DNA of 64,000 nucleotides from Mucilaginibacter sp. UR6-11 (GCF_020880695.1 NZ_JAJIWO010000002.1:62001-126000); one strand, 5' to 3'; counted from the first letter of the stretch, positions 24,903 to 32,793 are shown. A program made the numbers and translations. Notes: generated from the sequence alone by a model not told the origin.

Positions 24903-25178
24903 ATGGGGCCGATAAAAAAAATACAATATAACTGTAAACAGGCTACTTTTTTAATAGAGAAAAAGCTGATTGACAAGCTTACGCTTCGTGAAAAGATAGA
25001 ACTGCATATCCATTTGGCGGGCTGCTCTGTTTGCCGTGTATTTGACAAACAAAGCCAATTGATAAACAAAATGGTGCAACAGTTTTTAAAAAGCTCAAAC
25101 AATAGCGATGTACATTTAAACGCCGGCTTTAAACAAGATCTGCAGCAGCGTATTGAAGAAGAATTAAATAAAAAATAA
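24903..25178 (+). CDS. ZAS-type zinc-binding anti-sigma factor
   Basis: A 91-residue soluble protein with the zinc anti-sigma signature H37-x3-C41-x2-C44 (HLAGCSVCRVF) and an upstream Cys at residue 11. It has no transmembrane helix, so it would hold the sigma factor in the cytoplasm and release it when the zinc/thiol centre is oxidised, as known for RsrA-like ZAS proteins. Its role as the partner of the adjacent sigma factor is inferred from the one-base spacing. The C-terminal half is helical and charged. Confidence 0.85.
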   Translation: MGPIKKIQYNCKQATFLIEKKLIDKLTLREKIELHIHLAGCSVCRVFDKQSQLINKMVQQFLKSSNNSDVHLNAGFKQDLQQRIEEELNKK

Positions 25179-25184
25179 TTTTAT

Positions 25185-25211
25185 TGTAAGGTTGTGGTTT
25201 TACTTGCGACT
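25185..25211 (+). promoter_or_regulatory. ECF-type promoter of the Met-rich peptide gene
   Basis: TGTAAGGTT (25185-25193), a 13-base spacer and CGACT (25207-25211), 33 bases before the peptide ATG. The element, including the preceding TTTAT, matches the other two copies and starts right after the anti-sigma stop. Confidence 0.75.
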
Positions 25212-25243
25212 AAGCCGGAAAAACACATAAAAACCACAACAAC

Positions 25244-25465
25244 ATGAAATCAATTATTTCAAAAATCCTGATCACAGGTGCAATCGTAACAACTTTTGGC
25301 TTAAATCTGCAGGCGCGTTCTGTCCGCCCGATGTTAGCTGATACCGGCAAGATGGGTAAAATGTCCAGGATGTCTAAAATGGATAAGAAAGCGGACAAAA
25401 AAATGGATAAGAAAATGGCGCGCGGAAAGATGGTTAAGGATACCGGCAAGATGGACAAAATGTAA
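25244..25465 (+). CDS. Secreted methionine/lysine-rich peptide (MrpX-like)
   Basis: A 73-residue protein: an N-terminal signal peptide (ISKILITGAIVTTFGLNLQA) and then about 49 mature residues with 10 Met and 13 Lys arranged in GKM, SKM and KKM repeats, and no Cys. Such a peptide can serve as a sacrificial methionine pool in the periplasm. By analogy with MrpX of Azospira suillum, it could scavenge hypochlorite and be regenerated by the molybdoenzyme encoded nearby; this is inference. It has its own copy of the ECF promoter and a strong terminator. Confidence 0.75.
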   Translation: MKSIISKILITGAIVTTFGLNLQARSVRPMLADTGKMGKMSRMSKMDKKADKKMDKKMARGKMVKDTGKMDKM

Positions 25466-25473
25466 AATTACGG

Positions 25474-25499
25474 AGCGGGGAGATATCCCCGCTTTTTTT
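25474..25499 (+). terminator. Terminator after the Met-rich peptide gene
   Basis: The 8-bp GC-rich stem AGCGGGGA / TCCCCGCT with a GATA loop is followed by seven Ts, nine bases after the peptide stop. It isolates the peptide transcript from the next gene. Confidence 0.9.
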
Positions 25500-25575
25500 A
25501 ACCGCTGCATTGTTTACAACTATCAAAATACAGGCAATTTTTATATTATTATATTAGGGCCTTTAAAACCCATCC

Positions 25576-26073
25576 ATGAAAAAGCTTTTGGTATTGCTTG
25601 CCTTTTTTACCACTGCGGCATCTGCGCAGCAAACCTTCAAATTCAGCATTATAGGCAAGGTAAAAAAAGAGTCGGTTATCACCATAGACTCCTTAAAGCA
25701 ATATATTATACAAACTATTGGCGATATTAAAGTTACCGACCATACCGGCGCGTTCAAACACCAGGATGATAAATTAAAAGGCATTTTAATAAAGGATGTG
25801 CTGAGCCATACGGTTTTTGATGTAAGCAGCCCTAAGCTTTTAAGTACGGTATACTTTCAGTTTGTCGGTGCCGATGGCTATAAGGTGGTTTACTCGTGGA
25901 ACGAACTGTACAATACCGAGGTTGGTAACCATGTATACATCCTGACGGAAAAGAACGGCGTAAAAGCCGCCGATATGAAAGAAAGCCTGCAAATGACCTC
26001 TATGATGGATTTTAAAACAGGCAGGCGTTATTTGCATAACCTGGATAAGATCATTGTGTCGGTGGCGCAGTAA
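25576..26073 (+). CDS. Secreted molybdopterin-binding-fold protein without the Mo-ligand Cys
   Basis: A 165-residue exported protein: signal peptide MKKLLVLLAFFTTAASA, then a single small domain resembling the oxidoreductase molybdopterin-binding family (KLKGILIKDVLSHTVFD, VGADGYKVVYSWNELYN). I see no cysteine in the mature protein, so it cannot hold Mo as sulfite-oxidase-type enzymes do. It may bind a cofactor or a partner, or only keep the fold. It sits between the Met-rich peptide gene and the convergent mod operon; no ECF-type promoter is seen upstream. Confidence 0.7.
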   Translation: MKKLLVLLAFFTTAASAQQTFKFSIIGKVKKESVITIDSLKQYIIQTIGDIKVTDHTGAFKHQDDKLKGILIKDVLSHTVFDVSSPKLLSTVYFQFVGADGYKVVYSWNELYNTEVGNHVYILTEKNGVKAADMKESLQMTSMMDFKTGRRYLHNLDKIIVSVAQ

Positions 26074-26125
26074 GCGTCGTCGCTAATCTTCCCGTGTAGT
26101 TTAAGAAGTCTCCTTATCTGGAGAT

Positions 26126-26749
26126 TTATAATGGTTGAATATACAGCTCCCCGTCAGCCAGCCCCTCCAGCTCAACCGGGTTATGGCTCACAATTAAAAC
26201 CGTGGCTTGCAGCTCTGCAAACAAAGGCTTTAAACCGGTTATTAATTCGGCTTTCATCGCCGGGTCAAGGGCCGAAAACGGCTCATCTATTAACAATAAC
26301 CTGGGTTTTATAGCCAGCGCCCTTAATATGGCCAGCCGTTGCTGCTGCCCGCCCGAAAGGTGTATGGGTTTATGATCTGCCAAAGTATCCAGTTGGCCTA
26401 AAAGTAAAAGGCGGTTTATCCAGTCGCGGTTGTTGGTTGCATATTCCAGGTGTTGCAAAACCGTCATGTTGGGAAAGAGGGCGTAATCCTGGAAAACAAA
26501 GCCCGGCATTCTTTTTTGCGGCGACAGGCTAATGTTCGCCCCGGTATCCAGCCAGGGAACATTGTTAACCCTGATGGTTCCTTTTTCAGGATCAATCAAA
26601 CCGGCGATAATTTTCAGCAACGTGGTTTTACCGGCGCCCGACGGCCCGTAGATCCTGGTGATGCTGCCGGTCTTAAACTGATGATTTATTTTAAGCACGT
26701 GTTTACCCCGGTAAACCTTTAAGTTTTTCTCTATCGCTACAGCTATCAT
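26126..26749 (-). CDS. modC: Molybdate ABC transporter ATP-binding protein
   Basis: A 207-residue ABC ATPase that powers molybdate import. Walker A GPSGAGKTTLLK, signature LSGGQQQRLAILRALA, Walker B LLLIDEPFSALD and the H-loop SHNPVEL are all present. It is short: the C-terminal MOP/TOBE molybdate-sensing domain of E. coli ModC is absent. Its ATG overlaps the modB stop by four bases (ATGA), showing translational coupling. A weak hairpin (TCTCC/GGAGA) follows the stop. Confidence 0.9.
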   Translation of the reverse strand: MIAVAIEKNLKVYRGKHVLKINHQFKTGSITRIYGPSGAGKTTLLKIIAGLIDPEKGTIRVNNVPWLDTGANISLSPQKRMPGFVFQDYALFPNMTVLQHLEYATNNRDWINRLLLLGQLDTLADHKPIHLSGGQQQRLAILRALAIKPRLLLIDEPFSALDPAMKAELITGLKPLFAELQATVLIVSHNPVELEGLADGELYIQPL

Positions 26750-27417
26750 TCTAACGGGGATTTAGCCTGGTATTTATTAAAAACAAAAACACTTATTACC
26801 ATTATAAACGTAATGGTAAACAGAATGACCGAATAGGTATTTGCCGCGGCATAGTCCATGCGCTCAACCGAGTCATAAACGGCAATGGATGCAACGCGGG
26901 TAACACCAGGGATATTGCCGCCAATCATCAGCACCACACCAAACTCGCCCAGGGTATGTGCAAAGGTTAGCACCACGGCTGTTAGCAGTGATGGCTTAAT
27001 ATTGGGCAACAAAACGCTTTTAAAGGTTTGCCAGCGGGTTTTCCCCAGCGTATATGAGGCTTGTGCGAGCGAGGCCGGTAATTGCTGCAGGGCCGACTTA
27101 ACGGGCCCGATCATAAAGGGCATACTGTAGATAAATGACGCCAGCACCAGCCCCTTAAATGAAAAAACAAATTGCACATCAAAAGCATCCTGCAGCCACC
27201 TGCCCAAACCATGCTGCGGACTAAAGGCAAGCAATAAGTAAAAGCCCAATACCGATGGCGGCAATACCAGCGGCATCGTAATAACAGCTTCGATAATAGT
27301 TTTTAAAAATGACCGGCCCTTTGACAGCCACCGTGCTACCGGCAGCCCAACTATCAGTAATAACAGGGTGGTAATTGATGCCAGTTTTAACGTGAGCCAG
27401 ATTGGTGACAGGTCCAT
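26746..27417 (-). CDS. modB: Molybdate ABC transporter permease
   Basis: A 223-residue inner-membrane permease with five to six hydrophobic segments. The EAA loop is seen as ASYTLGKTRWQTFKSVLLPNIKPS. FAHTLGEFGVVLMIGGNIPGVT is the conserved ModB pore segment that distinguishes it from sulfate permeases. It lies 13 bases after modA and overlaps modC. Length is typical for the family. Confidence 0.93.
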   Translation of the reverse strand: MDLSPIWLTLKLASITTLLLLIVGLPVARWLSKGRSFLKTIIEAVITMPLVLPPSVLGFYLLLAFSPQHGLGRWLQDAFDVQFVFSFKGLVLASFIYSMPFMIGPVKSALQQLPASLAQASYTLGKTRWQTFKSVLLPNIKPSLLTAVVLTFAHTLGEFGVVLMIGGNIPGVTRVASIAVYDSVERMDYAAANTYSVILFTITFIMVISVFVFNKYQAKSPLE

Positions 27418-27430
27418 TATTGTTAGTTAA

Positions 27431-28204
27431 CTATTTTACGCGGTAACCGTATTTTTCAAATATACGTTTGGCGCCGGCGCTTAAAATATAGCGGTAAAAT
27501 TTAGCGGCATCCGGGTTGGTTTCGCCGTGTTTTAAAACAACCATGCCCTGTTTTATGGGTGCGTATTCCGCAGGGTTGATCAGCTTCCAGTAAAGGGTAG
27601 TTTTATTGGCCCGGTCTTTTACCAAAGCCTGCGTCGTAAAACCAACACTAACCACTCCTGTGGTTATATAGGTGTTCACCTGCGCTATGCTTTCGCCATA
27701 AACCATTTTACTTTTAACATTATCCAGGATGCCTTTTTTCTTTAACAGCTCTTCAGCTGCCAAGCCATAAGGCGCAACGGATGGATTAGCTATTGCGATT
27801 TTTTTGATCCGCGGGGTTAGCATGGTGCGCTCCCAGTTTTCAAAGCCGATGTTGCGGGTGCTGCAAATAATCAGGTTGCCATAGGCATAAACAACGGGCT
27901 CGGCAGCCGAAAATCCATCCTGAAGTAACGATTGAGCGAAACTCATATCGGCCGATAAAAAAACGTCAAACGGCGCACCGTTCCTTATTTGCGCAACCAG
28001 CTTGCCCGATGAACCAACTATAGGGTCGATATCAATATTGGTTTTTTGCTTAAAATCTTTCTGCAGAACCGTAATGACAGATTGCAAATTGGCAGCTACC
28101 GCTACTTTTAAACCCTGCGCAAATGACGGCGCGCCAAACAAACAAAAAATCAGCAATAAATAAAAGCGTTTGGTTTGGCCGGCAAGATGGTTTCTGGTAT
28201 TCAT
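27431..28204 (-). CDS. modA: Molybdate-binding periplasmic protein
   Basis: A 257-residue solute-binding protein with a signal peptide ending near FGAPSFAQG. The family pattern is clear: LKVAVAANLQSVITVLQKDF, a GSSGKLVAQIRNGAPFDVFLSAD ligand loop, and VAPYGLAAEELL. It captures molybdate (or tungstate) for ModBC. It heads modABC; the nearby Mo-dependent oxidoreductase is a plausible consumer of the metal, although no molybdopterin synthesis genes lie in this window. Confidence 0.93.
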   Translation of the reverse strand: MNTRNHLAGQTKRFYLLLIFCLFGAPSFAQGLKVAVAANLQSVITVLQKDFKQKTNIDIDPIVGSSGKLVAQIRNGAPFDVFLSADMSFAQSLLQDGFSAAEPVVYAYGNLIICSTRNIGFENWERTMLTPRIKKIAIANPSVAPYGLAAEELLKKKGILDNVKSKMVYGESIAQVNTYITTGVVSVGFTTQALVKDRANKTTLYWKLINPAEYAPIKQGMVVLKHGETNPDAAKFYRYILSAGAKRIFEKYGYRVK

Positions 28205-28303
28205 AGCTATAAACTTAAAGTGTAAAGATAAAACGAATTATCAGAAACAATAGTGCTTACCGCAGTACGCCGGGCCGCGGCCTGCTCAACGGAAATCAAA
28301 TAA

Positions 28304-28909
28304 CTATTTAGGGGGAGGCGGTATCGGGGTTTCCTTTAAAGCTTTTGCTACCGCGATAACATTTGCGGCTACCAGCTTACCGGTGGCTATCGACCAATCT
28401 TTTCTGAAATTTGATTCGAGGTATTTATCGCCCGGGCCGGGGCCGTTGTTCCAGTAGGTATAGCTTTGCGGGGCAATGGTAAAGCCAACGTCCATCAGCC
28501 CATGTGCCATTTCGGCAACTACATGGCGTGCGCCGTCTTCTTCGCCGGTTACTACAAAACCGGCTACCTTGTTGTAAGTTACCGGGCGGCCCTCTTTGTC
28601 GCGGGCAGGGTAGAGCCCGTTAATCCGCTCCATAACCCGCATAGCCATGCTTGATAAAGTGCCCATCCAGGTTGGTGTAGCCATAATTAAGATGTCGCTT
28701 GCCAGAAGATCTTTTAATATCGCGGGCCAGGCGTCGCCTTCGCCCATGTCTGATTTGCTGCCGGTAATGACATTATAATCTGCGACACGGATCATCTTAA
28801 CCTTTGCGCCTAGTTTTTCGAGCTCTTTGATTACTTCGGCCGCCAGGGCCTCGGTATTTGAGGCCTCCGGCGAGGGCTTTAATGTGCAGTTTAATACCAG
28901 TACTTTCAT
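28304..28909 (-). CDS. Flavodoxin-like NAD(P)H-dependent FMN oxidoreductase family protein
   Basis: A 201-residue flavodoxin-fold protein. The FMN-phosphate loop is seen as LNCTLKPSPEASNTEALA, with ILIMATPTWMGTLSSMAMRVMERI as the second FMN-binding loop and GFVVTGEEDGARHVVAEM as the third. Members of this family reduce FMN or quinones. The C-terminus is Pro-rich (TPIPPPPK). It is a single gene between modA and the DUF6515 gene, and no substrate is evident. Confidence 0.85.
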   Translation of the reverse strand: MKVLVLNCTLKPSPEASNTEALAAEVIKELEKLGAKVKMIRVADYNVITGSKSDMGEGDAWPAILKDLLASDILIMATPTWMGTLSSMAMRVMERINGLYPARDKEGRPVTYNKVAGFVVTGEEDGARHVVAEMAHGLMDVGFTIAPQSYTYWNNGPGPGDKYLESNFRKDWSIATGKLVAANVIAVAKALKETPIPPPPK

Positions 28910-28948
28910 GTAGGTTTAACCTTTAAGGCGCGTTAATGTTTACAAACA

Positions 28949-28983
28949 AAAAAGGGCGAAAGCCTAAGCCCTCACCCTTTTTA
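28949..28983. terminator. Hairpin between the flavodoxin-like and DUF6515 genes
   Basis: AAAAAGGG and CCCTTTTT arms enclose a GC-rich loop (GCGAAAGC...GCCCTC), giving a plausible terminator downstream of the minus-strand DUF6515 gene. Confidence 0.55.
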
Positions 28984-29001
28984 AATTTTAGCCGGCGTTA
29001 T

Positions 29002-30153
29002 TTAATTGCCCGGGCCGTCTGTAGGGGTACCCACAATTTTAAATACTTTATCGCCATTAGTGTCAATCGCGTCCTGAAAGTAATAGCCTTCCTGCGAAAC
29101 ATAATATTTTTGGTTATTAAGCCTTATGGCTTTACAACCTTCGGGTAAATTATCAACCAGGTCTCCAACCTGTGGCAGGTCGTCAGGCGAGGTCGCGTTT
29201 ACGTCGTCAGTAGTCAATTCACCATCTTTACCGGCAATTTGATAAACCAATGTGCCGTCGTCGCGGGTTATTGGTTGGTAATAAACGCCGTTCAATTCAT
29301 AATACTGCATGCCGTTTATGGCAATAGGCTGTGCCTTTGATGGCAACCTATCAATAGTTGCGCCTATAGGCGGCTCAACCACGGTATATTCATTATCCTG
29401 CTGGCGGTAGTACAGGCCATCGTTATAAAAATACTGGTCGGGGCCAAAATAGAACGGATAATAACCATACGGCAAAACACTTAATCTAAAACCCAGTTGC
29501 GGGCTGTAGTACGTTGAATAATAGCCGCGGTTACGATAGAAGAATCCGCTTGGCCTTGGCGAAGTATAATTTCTGCCAAAACGCAGCCCGGGATAGCTAC
29601 GATAGCCATTGCCGTGGTTATAATTAAAGCTATAAGCCCGTGGGTTATAATTATAAGCTGCACCTCTCTGGCCAAAAGTTGGATAATGGCGTGAAAAGCT
29701 GCCACTATTGCGCGGATTTGTCGGTGTAAATGACGGACTTTCGCGGTGCTGCTCACCACGCGGCTGCATGGTCACAGATCCTGAACCACCGGCATTAGGC
29801 AATCTTTGGCCATAACCGTTGTTTTGCTGCTGCGAATTGCCTCGCTGCATTTGAGGTTGCTGCTGTGGCGCAGGGCGTTGTTGTTGCACCTGCTGCTGTT
29901 GTTGCTGCGGCGCAGGGCGCTGTTGTTGCACTTGTTGTTGTTGCTGCTGCTGCTGTGGCGCCGGGCGTTGCTGCTGCACCTGCGGTTGCGGGGCAGGACG
30001 CGACGGAGCTGCCGGAGGCGGAGTTGAGCCCCCACCACTCCTTTTGTCATCAGAATGCTCGCCGCCTCTTTGTGCACTCGCGGGGATTGCAATGCTAAAA
30101 CACAGCAAACCGGTAAAAGCAAACCCTATTAAATTACTATATATCTTTTTCAT
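29002..30153 (-). CDS. DUF6515-family secreted protein with Gln/Pro-rich repeats
   Basis: A 383-residue exported protein: signal peptide to about residue 27, then a long disordered stretch with tandem VQQQRPAPQQQQ units (roughly residues 45-105), a Tyr/Asn/Arg-rich region, and a C-terminal region with Tyr-rich motifs FRLSVLPYGYYPFYFG and two repeated YYELNGVYYQP / YYVSQEGYYFQ modules, as in DUF6515. Function is unknown; such proteins are common at the Bacteroidota cell surface. The Gln-Pro repeats are encoded by a CAG/TTG-like microsatellite tract at about 29865-30000. ATG 30153 starts the signal peptide. Confidence 0.82.
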   Translation of the reverse strand: MKKIYSNLIGFAFTGLLCFSIAIPASAQRGGEHSDDKRSGGGSTPPPAAPSRPAPQPQVQQQRPAPQQQQQQQQVQQQRPAPQQQQQQVQQQRPAPQQQPQMQRGNSQQQNNGYGQRLPNAGGSGSVTMQPRGEQHRESPSFTPTNPRNSGSFSRHYPTFGQRGAAYNYNPRAYSFNYNHGNGYRSYPGLRFGRNYTSPRPSGFFYRNRGYYSTYYSPQLGFRLSVLPYGYYPFYFGPDQYFYNDGLYYRQQDNEYTVVEPPIGATIDRLPSKAQPIAINGMQYYELNGVYYQPITRDDGTLVYQIAGKDGELTTDDVNATSPDDLPQVGDLVDNLPEGCKAIRLNNQKYYVSQEGYYFQDAIDTNGDKVFKIVGTPTDGPGN

Positions 30154-30288
30154 GTTTTGGTTATTATATATCACGGCTTAAAGTTGCCGTTTATTATTTT
30201 TTTAGACTAACAAAGGTGCAAACGGTTTAATCGTTACCGCAATAACGTATTATACGGATGCTCAAGTATAATATAATATATCAAAAGG

Positions 30289-30864
30289 TTATAATGTTTC
30301 GGCAATAAATAATAATAGCGGTGCATCAAATTTAAGGGTGAAAAAGCCGTCAGCAATAGTGTGGAAGGTGTTGTTGGCTGTTTTTTCAAGCCCGTCTGTT
30401 TTTAAATTGGTTGCAGCCGACAATAGCGAAATGCTTTCGTTAGCCGGCTTCCATTTATTAAAACCGGTATTTACGGCATATATTTTTTGCCGGTTATAAA
30501 ACAGTACCAGGTTTATTTTATTGGCAAAGGGCAGGTAGTTTTCCAGGTCCAGCTCATCCGTAACAATATTTACAGCCGGATAGCCCTGACCAGTCAGCCA
30601 GTTTAAAGCCGCGCTGATGAGGGTATCATCACCGGGGGCCAAATGTTTAATGTCTGATTGCAGGTAGTCGCTGTTTAACTCGCCGGTTATTATCCAATCA
30701 ATTTTAATCCCGAAAGCATTAAGCCGTTCGGCAACAGGCGGGGTGGTTATTAACGTTGGGCTCCACTCTAAAAGTTGCCCCAGCTGCTCGTCATCAAAAT
30801 TATCCAGCCCAAGCACCAATAAGGCAGGCTCCTGTTTTTCGCGGACAATGTGGTGTGATGACAT
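30289..30864 (-). CDS. Thiamine-pyrophosphokinase-like protein, degenerate active site
   Basis: A 191-residue protein that I compare with thiamine pyrophosphokinase: an N-terminal alpha/beta region (LLVLGLDNFDDEQLGQLLEW), then FGIKIDWIITGELNSDYLQSD where TPK has the metal-binding GDxDS loop, and a C-terminal thiamine-site-like region (SISLLSAAT, TIADGFFTLKF). The catalytic Asp residues of the GDxDS motif are not recognisable, so activity is doubtful. Its gene follows thiE by 25 bases, which supports a link to thiamine. The start is ATG 30864. Confidence 0.6.
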   Translation of the reverse strand: MSSHHIVREKQEPALLVLGLDNFDDEQLGQLLEWSPTLITTPPVAERLNAFGIKIDWIITGELNSDYLQSDIKHLAPGDDTLISAALNWLTGQGYPAVNIVTDELDLENYLPFANKINLVLFYNRQKIYAVNTGFNKWKPANESISLLSAATNLKTDGLEKTANNTFHTIADGFFTLKFDAPLLLFIAETL

Positions 30865-30889
30865 AGTATTTAAATTTGACGTTGGTTCT

Positions 30890-31513
30890 TCAATATATTT
30901 TCCGGTAAATTTCCTTGATGGCCTGTGCCGGGTTAACGGCCAAATTAACCGCTGCTGATACAGCGATGCCATACACCCCGGTTTTTAATAACAGGTCGAC
31001 GTCAGCCACCCGGATACCGCCGACAGCGATGACCGGTAGCGTTATTAATTGCCTTTCTAACCGGCGATAACCCTCAAAACCTAATAAAGGCAGGTCATTC
31101 GGTTTGGTATCAGTAAGTGCAAAAGGCCCATAGCCGCAATAATCAATTACCCCGGTTGCCTGTGCGGCCAATAATTGGTTTAAATTAGTGGCCGAAGCGC
31201 CCAAGGTTTTATCATCGCCTATTTCATTCCGGATGGCGATAAAATCAGCGTCAAAGTCTTCTATATGCACACCCTGCGCATCCACTTTATCCAGCAGGTG
31301 ATAGTGGTTGGTCAGGATCAGCGTGGCGCCCCATTCATCGCATATACCGGCAATTTGGTTAATCTCATCAATCAGTTCATCATCTGTTTTAGTAAGGCAG
31401 CGATATTGCAGCCAGTTAACGCCCGCTTCGCAGGCTACTTGCGCCTGTTCTGTATGCGACCGGATAGGCAGGTCCTGTGTCAGGTAATGAAATTTAGAAA
31501 TATATTTTTTCAT
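30890..31513 (-). CDS. thiE: Thiamine-phosphate synthase family protein (ThiE/TenI)
   Basis: A 207-residue TIM-barrel protein of the thiamine monophosphate synthase family, which joins HMP-PP with THZ-P. Seen: WLQYRCLTKTDDELI, LILTNHYHLLDKVDAQGVHIED, the DYCGYGPFALTDTKPN phosphate/thiazole loop, and VIAVGGIRVADVDLLLKTGVYGIAVS. The usual QLRDK and NDR motifs are altered (QYRCLTK, TNHY), so it is a divergent member and TenI-like activity cannot be excluded. It is probably co-transcribed with the TPK-like gene. Confidence 0.8.
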   Translation of the reverse strand: MKKYISKFHYLTQDLPIRSHTEQAQVACEAGVNWLQYRCLTKTDDELIDEINQIAGICDEWGATLILTNHYHLLDKVDAQGVHIEDFDADFIAIRNEIGDDKTLGASATNLNQLLAAQATGVIDYCGYGPFALTDTKPNDLPLLGFEGYRRLERQLITLPVIAVGGIRVADVDLLLKTGVYGIAVSAAVNLAVNPAQAIKEIYRKIY

Positions 31514-31563
31514 GGATGATGCCGGTTATTCAGCGAAATTAAACATTGTAAATTCTAATCGGA

Positions 31564-32640
31564 TCATTGCAGCTTTAAATTCTCCAACCGAGCTTCTTCC
31601 AGTACAATGCGAAGGCTTTCTTTACCTTTATATTCCCACTTAATTAACCGGATACAGCTGTCAGCTATTTCAATGCCGGTTATATCACCATCATTAAAGC
31701 AGCAACAGCCGCTGTTAAAATAAGTATCCAGGTAACCCTTAAAATCGGGCGAATGCGAATTCTTTAAATGCAGCTTATCAATTTTGGCCTGTAGCTGTAA
31801 GGCTTCTTCTCCGTTGGCGTAAGCCCGTTTTTCGTACAGCACCTCCAGCTCTGTTAGGGAGCGAAAAACCGGCTGATGGGTGTGACCGGTAATTAATAAA
31901 GTGTTTTTTCGTTTTGAACTCCATTCATACATCAGCCGGTTATGGTGGGTTTTAAGCTGATCATTATTTGCCGGCGTGTTGGGGTTGATCCGCAGGTAAG
32001 CCTGAAAGGGCGCCCATATATCAGACACAAACCATTTGCTGAACCAGTTACCATCGCTTTGCAGGTCGCCCTGATGGCCGTGTGTCATAAAAACAGAAAG
32101 CTTTTGATTGTTTATGGTAGTTTCAAGTATCGCGCCTTCATATATTTTTACGGGCTGCCCATAAATTTGCATCAGGCTTATCGGCGCCAGCGGATCATTG
32201 TCCCAATACAGGTCATGATTACCGAATATTTTGATGAAGGCGTTACGCGCCAGGAAATTTTTCTCGGCCTCAAAGGTTAATTTGTTATGCCGTTTAATTG
32301 TCAGGAACCGGTTTTCCCACAGCTCCTCACTGTCGCCCAGGTTAATGTAACAGAAATTTTCTTTGTTATAATGATCCAGCGCCGCCAGGTAATTTTTTGC
32401 TGATTTAGCGAAGATGTCAGAGCCATCACGGGCACCTTTGTGCTGATCTGACAGAATAATAAATTTATCAGTCGCGGCGTCAAACGGAATAGCGGGGCCC
32501 CGTTTACCCGGCCTGATGGTGATGTTTTGAAACAGGTCGCTCAGCGCCTTATCAACTCTTTTTTTATCGGGCCTTGACGAAAGCCTGTTAGCCAAATCAA
32601 TTACAGATTTGGTTAACAGGCGTTGAAGTAGTCTGCGCAT
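31564..32640 (-). CDS. Calcineurin-like metallophosphoesterase
   Basis: A 358-residue dinuclear metallophosphatase. All five metal-binding blocks are present: ILSDQHKGA, NLGDSEELWE, IFGNHDLYW, FMTHGHQGD and LLITGHTHQPVF. The HGHQGD and GHTH blocks are spaced as in the UDP-2,3-diacylglucosamine-hydrolase-like superfamily, but substrate cannot be assigned. No signal peptide is seen. It lies 50 bases upstream of thiE on the same strand, with unclear connection. Confidence 0.85.
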   Translation of the reverse strand: MRRLLQRLLTKSVIDLANRLSSRPDKKRVDKALSDLFQNITIRPGKRGPAIPFDAATDKFIILSDQHKGARDGSDIFAKSAKNYLAALDHYNKENFCYINLGDSEELWENRFLTIKRHNKLTFEAEKNFLARNAFIKIFGNHDLYWDNDPLAPISLMQIYGQPVKIYEGAILETTINNQKLSVFMTHGHQGDLQSDGNWFSKWFVSDIWAPFQAYLRINPNTPANNDQLKTHHNRLMYEWSSKRKNTLLITGHTHQPVFRSLTELEVLYEKRAYANGEEALQLQAKIDKLHLKNSHSPDFKGYLDTYFNSGCCCFNDGDITGIEIADSCIRLIKWEYKGKESLRIVLEEARLENLKLQ

Positions 32641-32793
32641 GGATTAAAAACCATAGTTGCGCCCAATTGTGTTTAACAAACGATTTTAAAACCGCACAAA
32701 AAGCATCGATGCCCAAATTCGGGAATGGTTTTTCGCTATAAACTGAACGAAAATACCCCCGGGAAAGTTGACTGCTTTAAACTGTTTGGTTAA

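Noticed and set aside
29772..30122. Ser/Arg/Asn-rich and Leu-rich ORFs over the Gln/Pro repeat
   Set aside because: They are shifted frames of the microsatellite in the DUF6515 gene.
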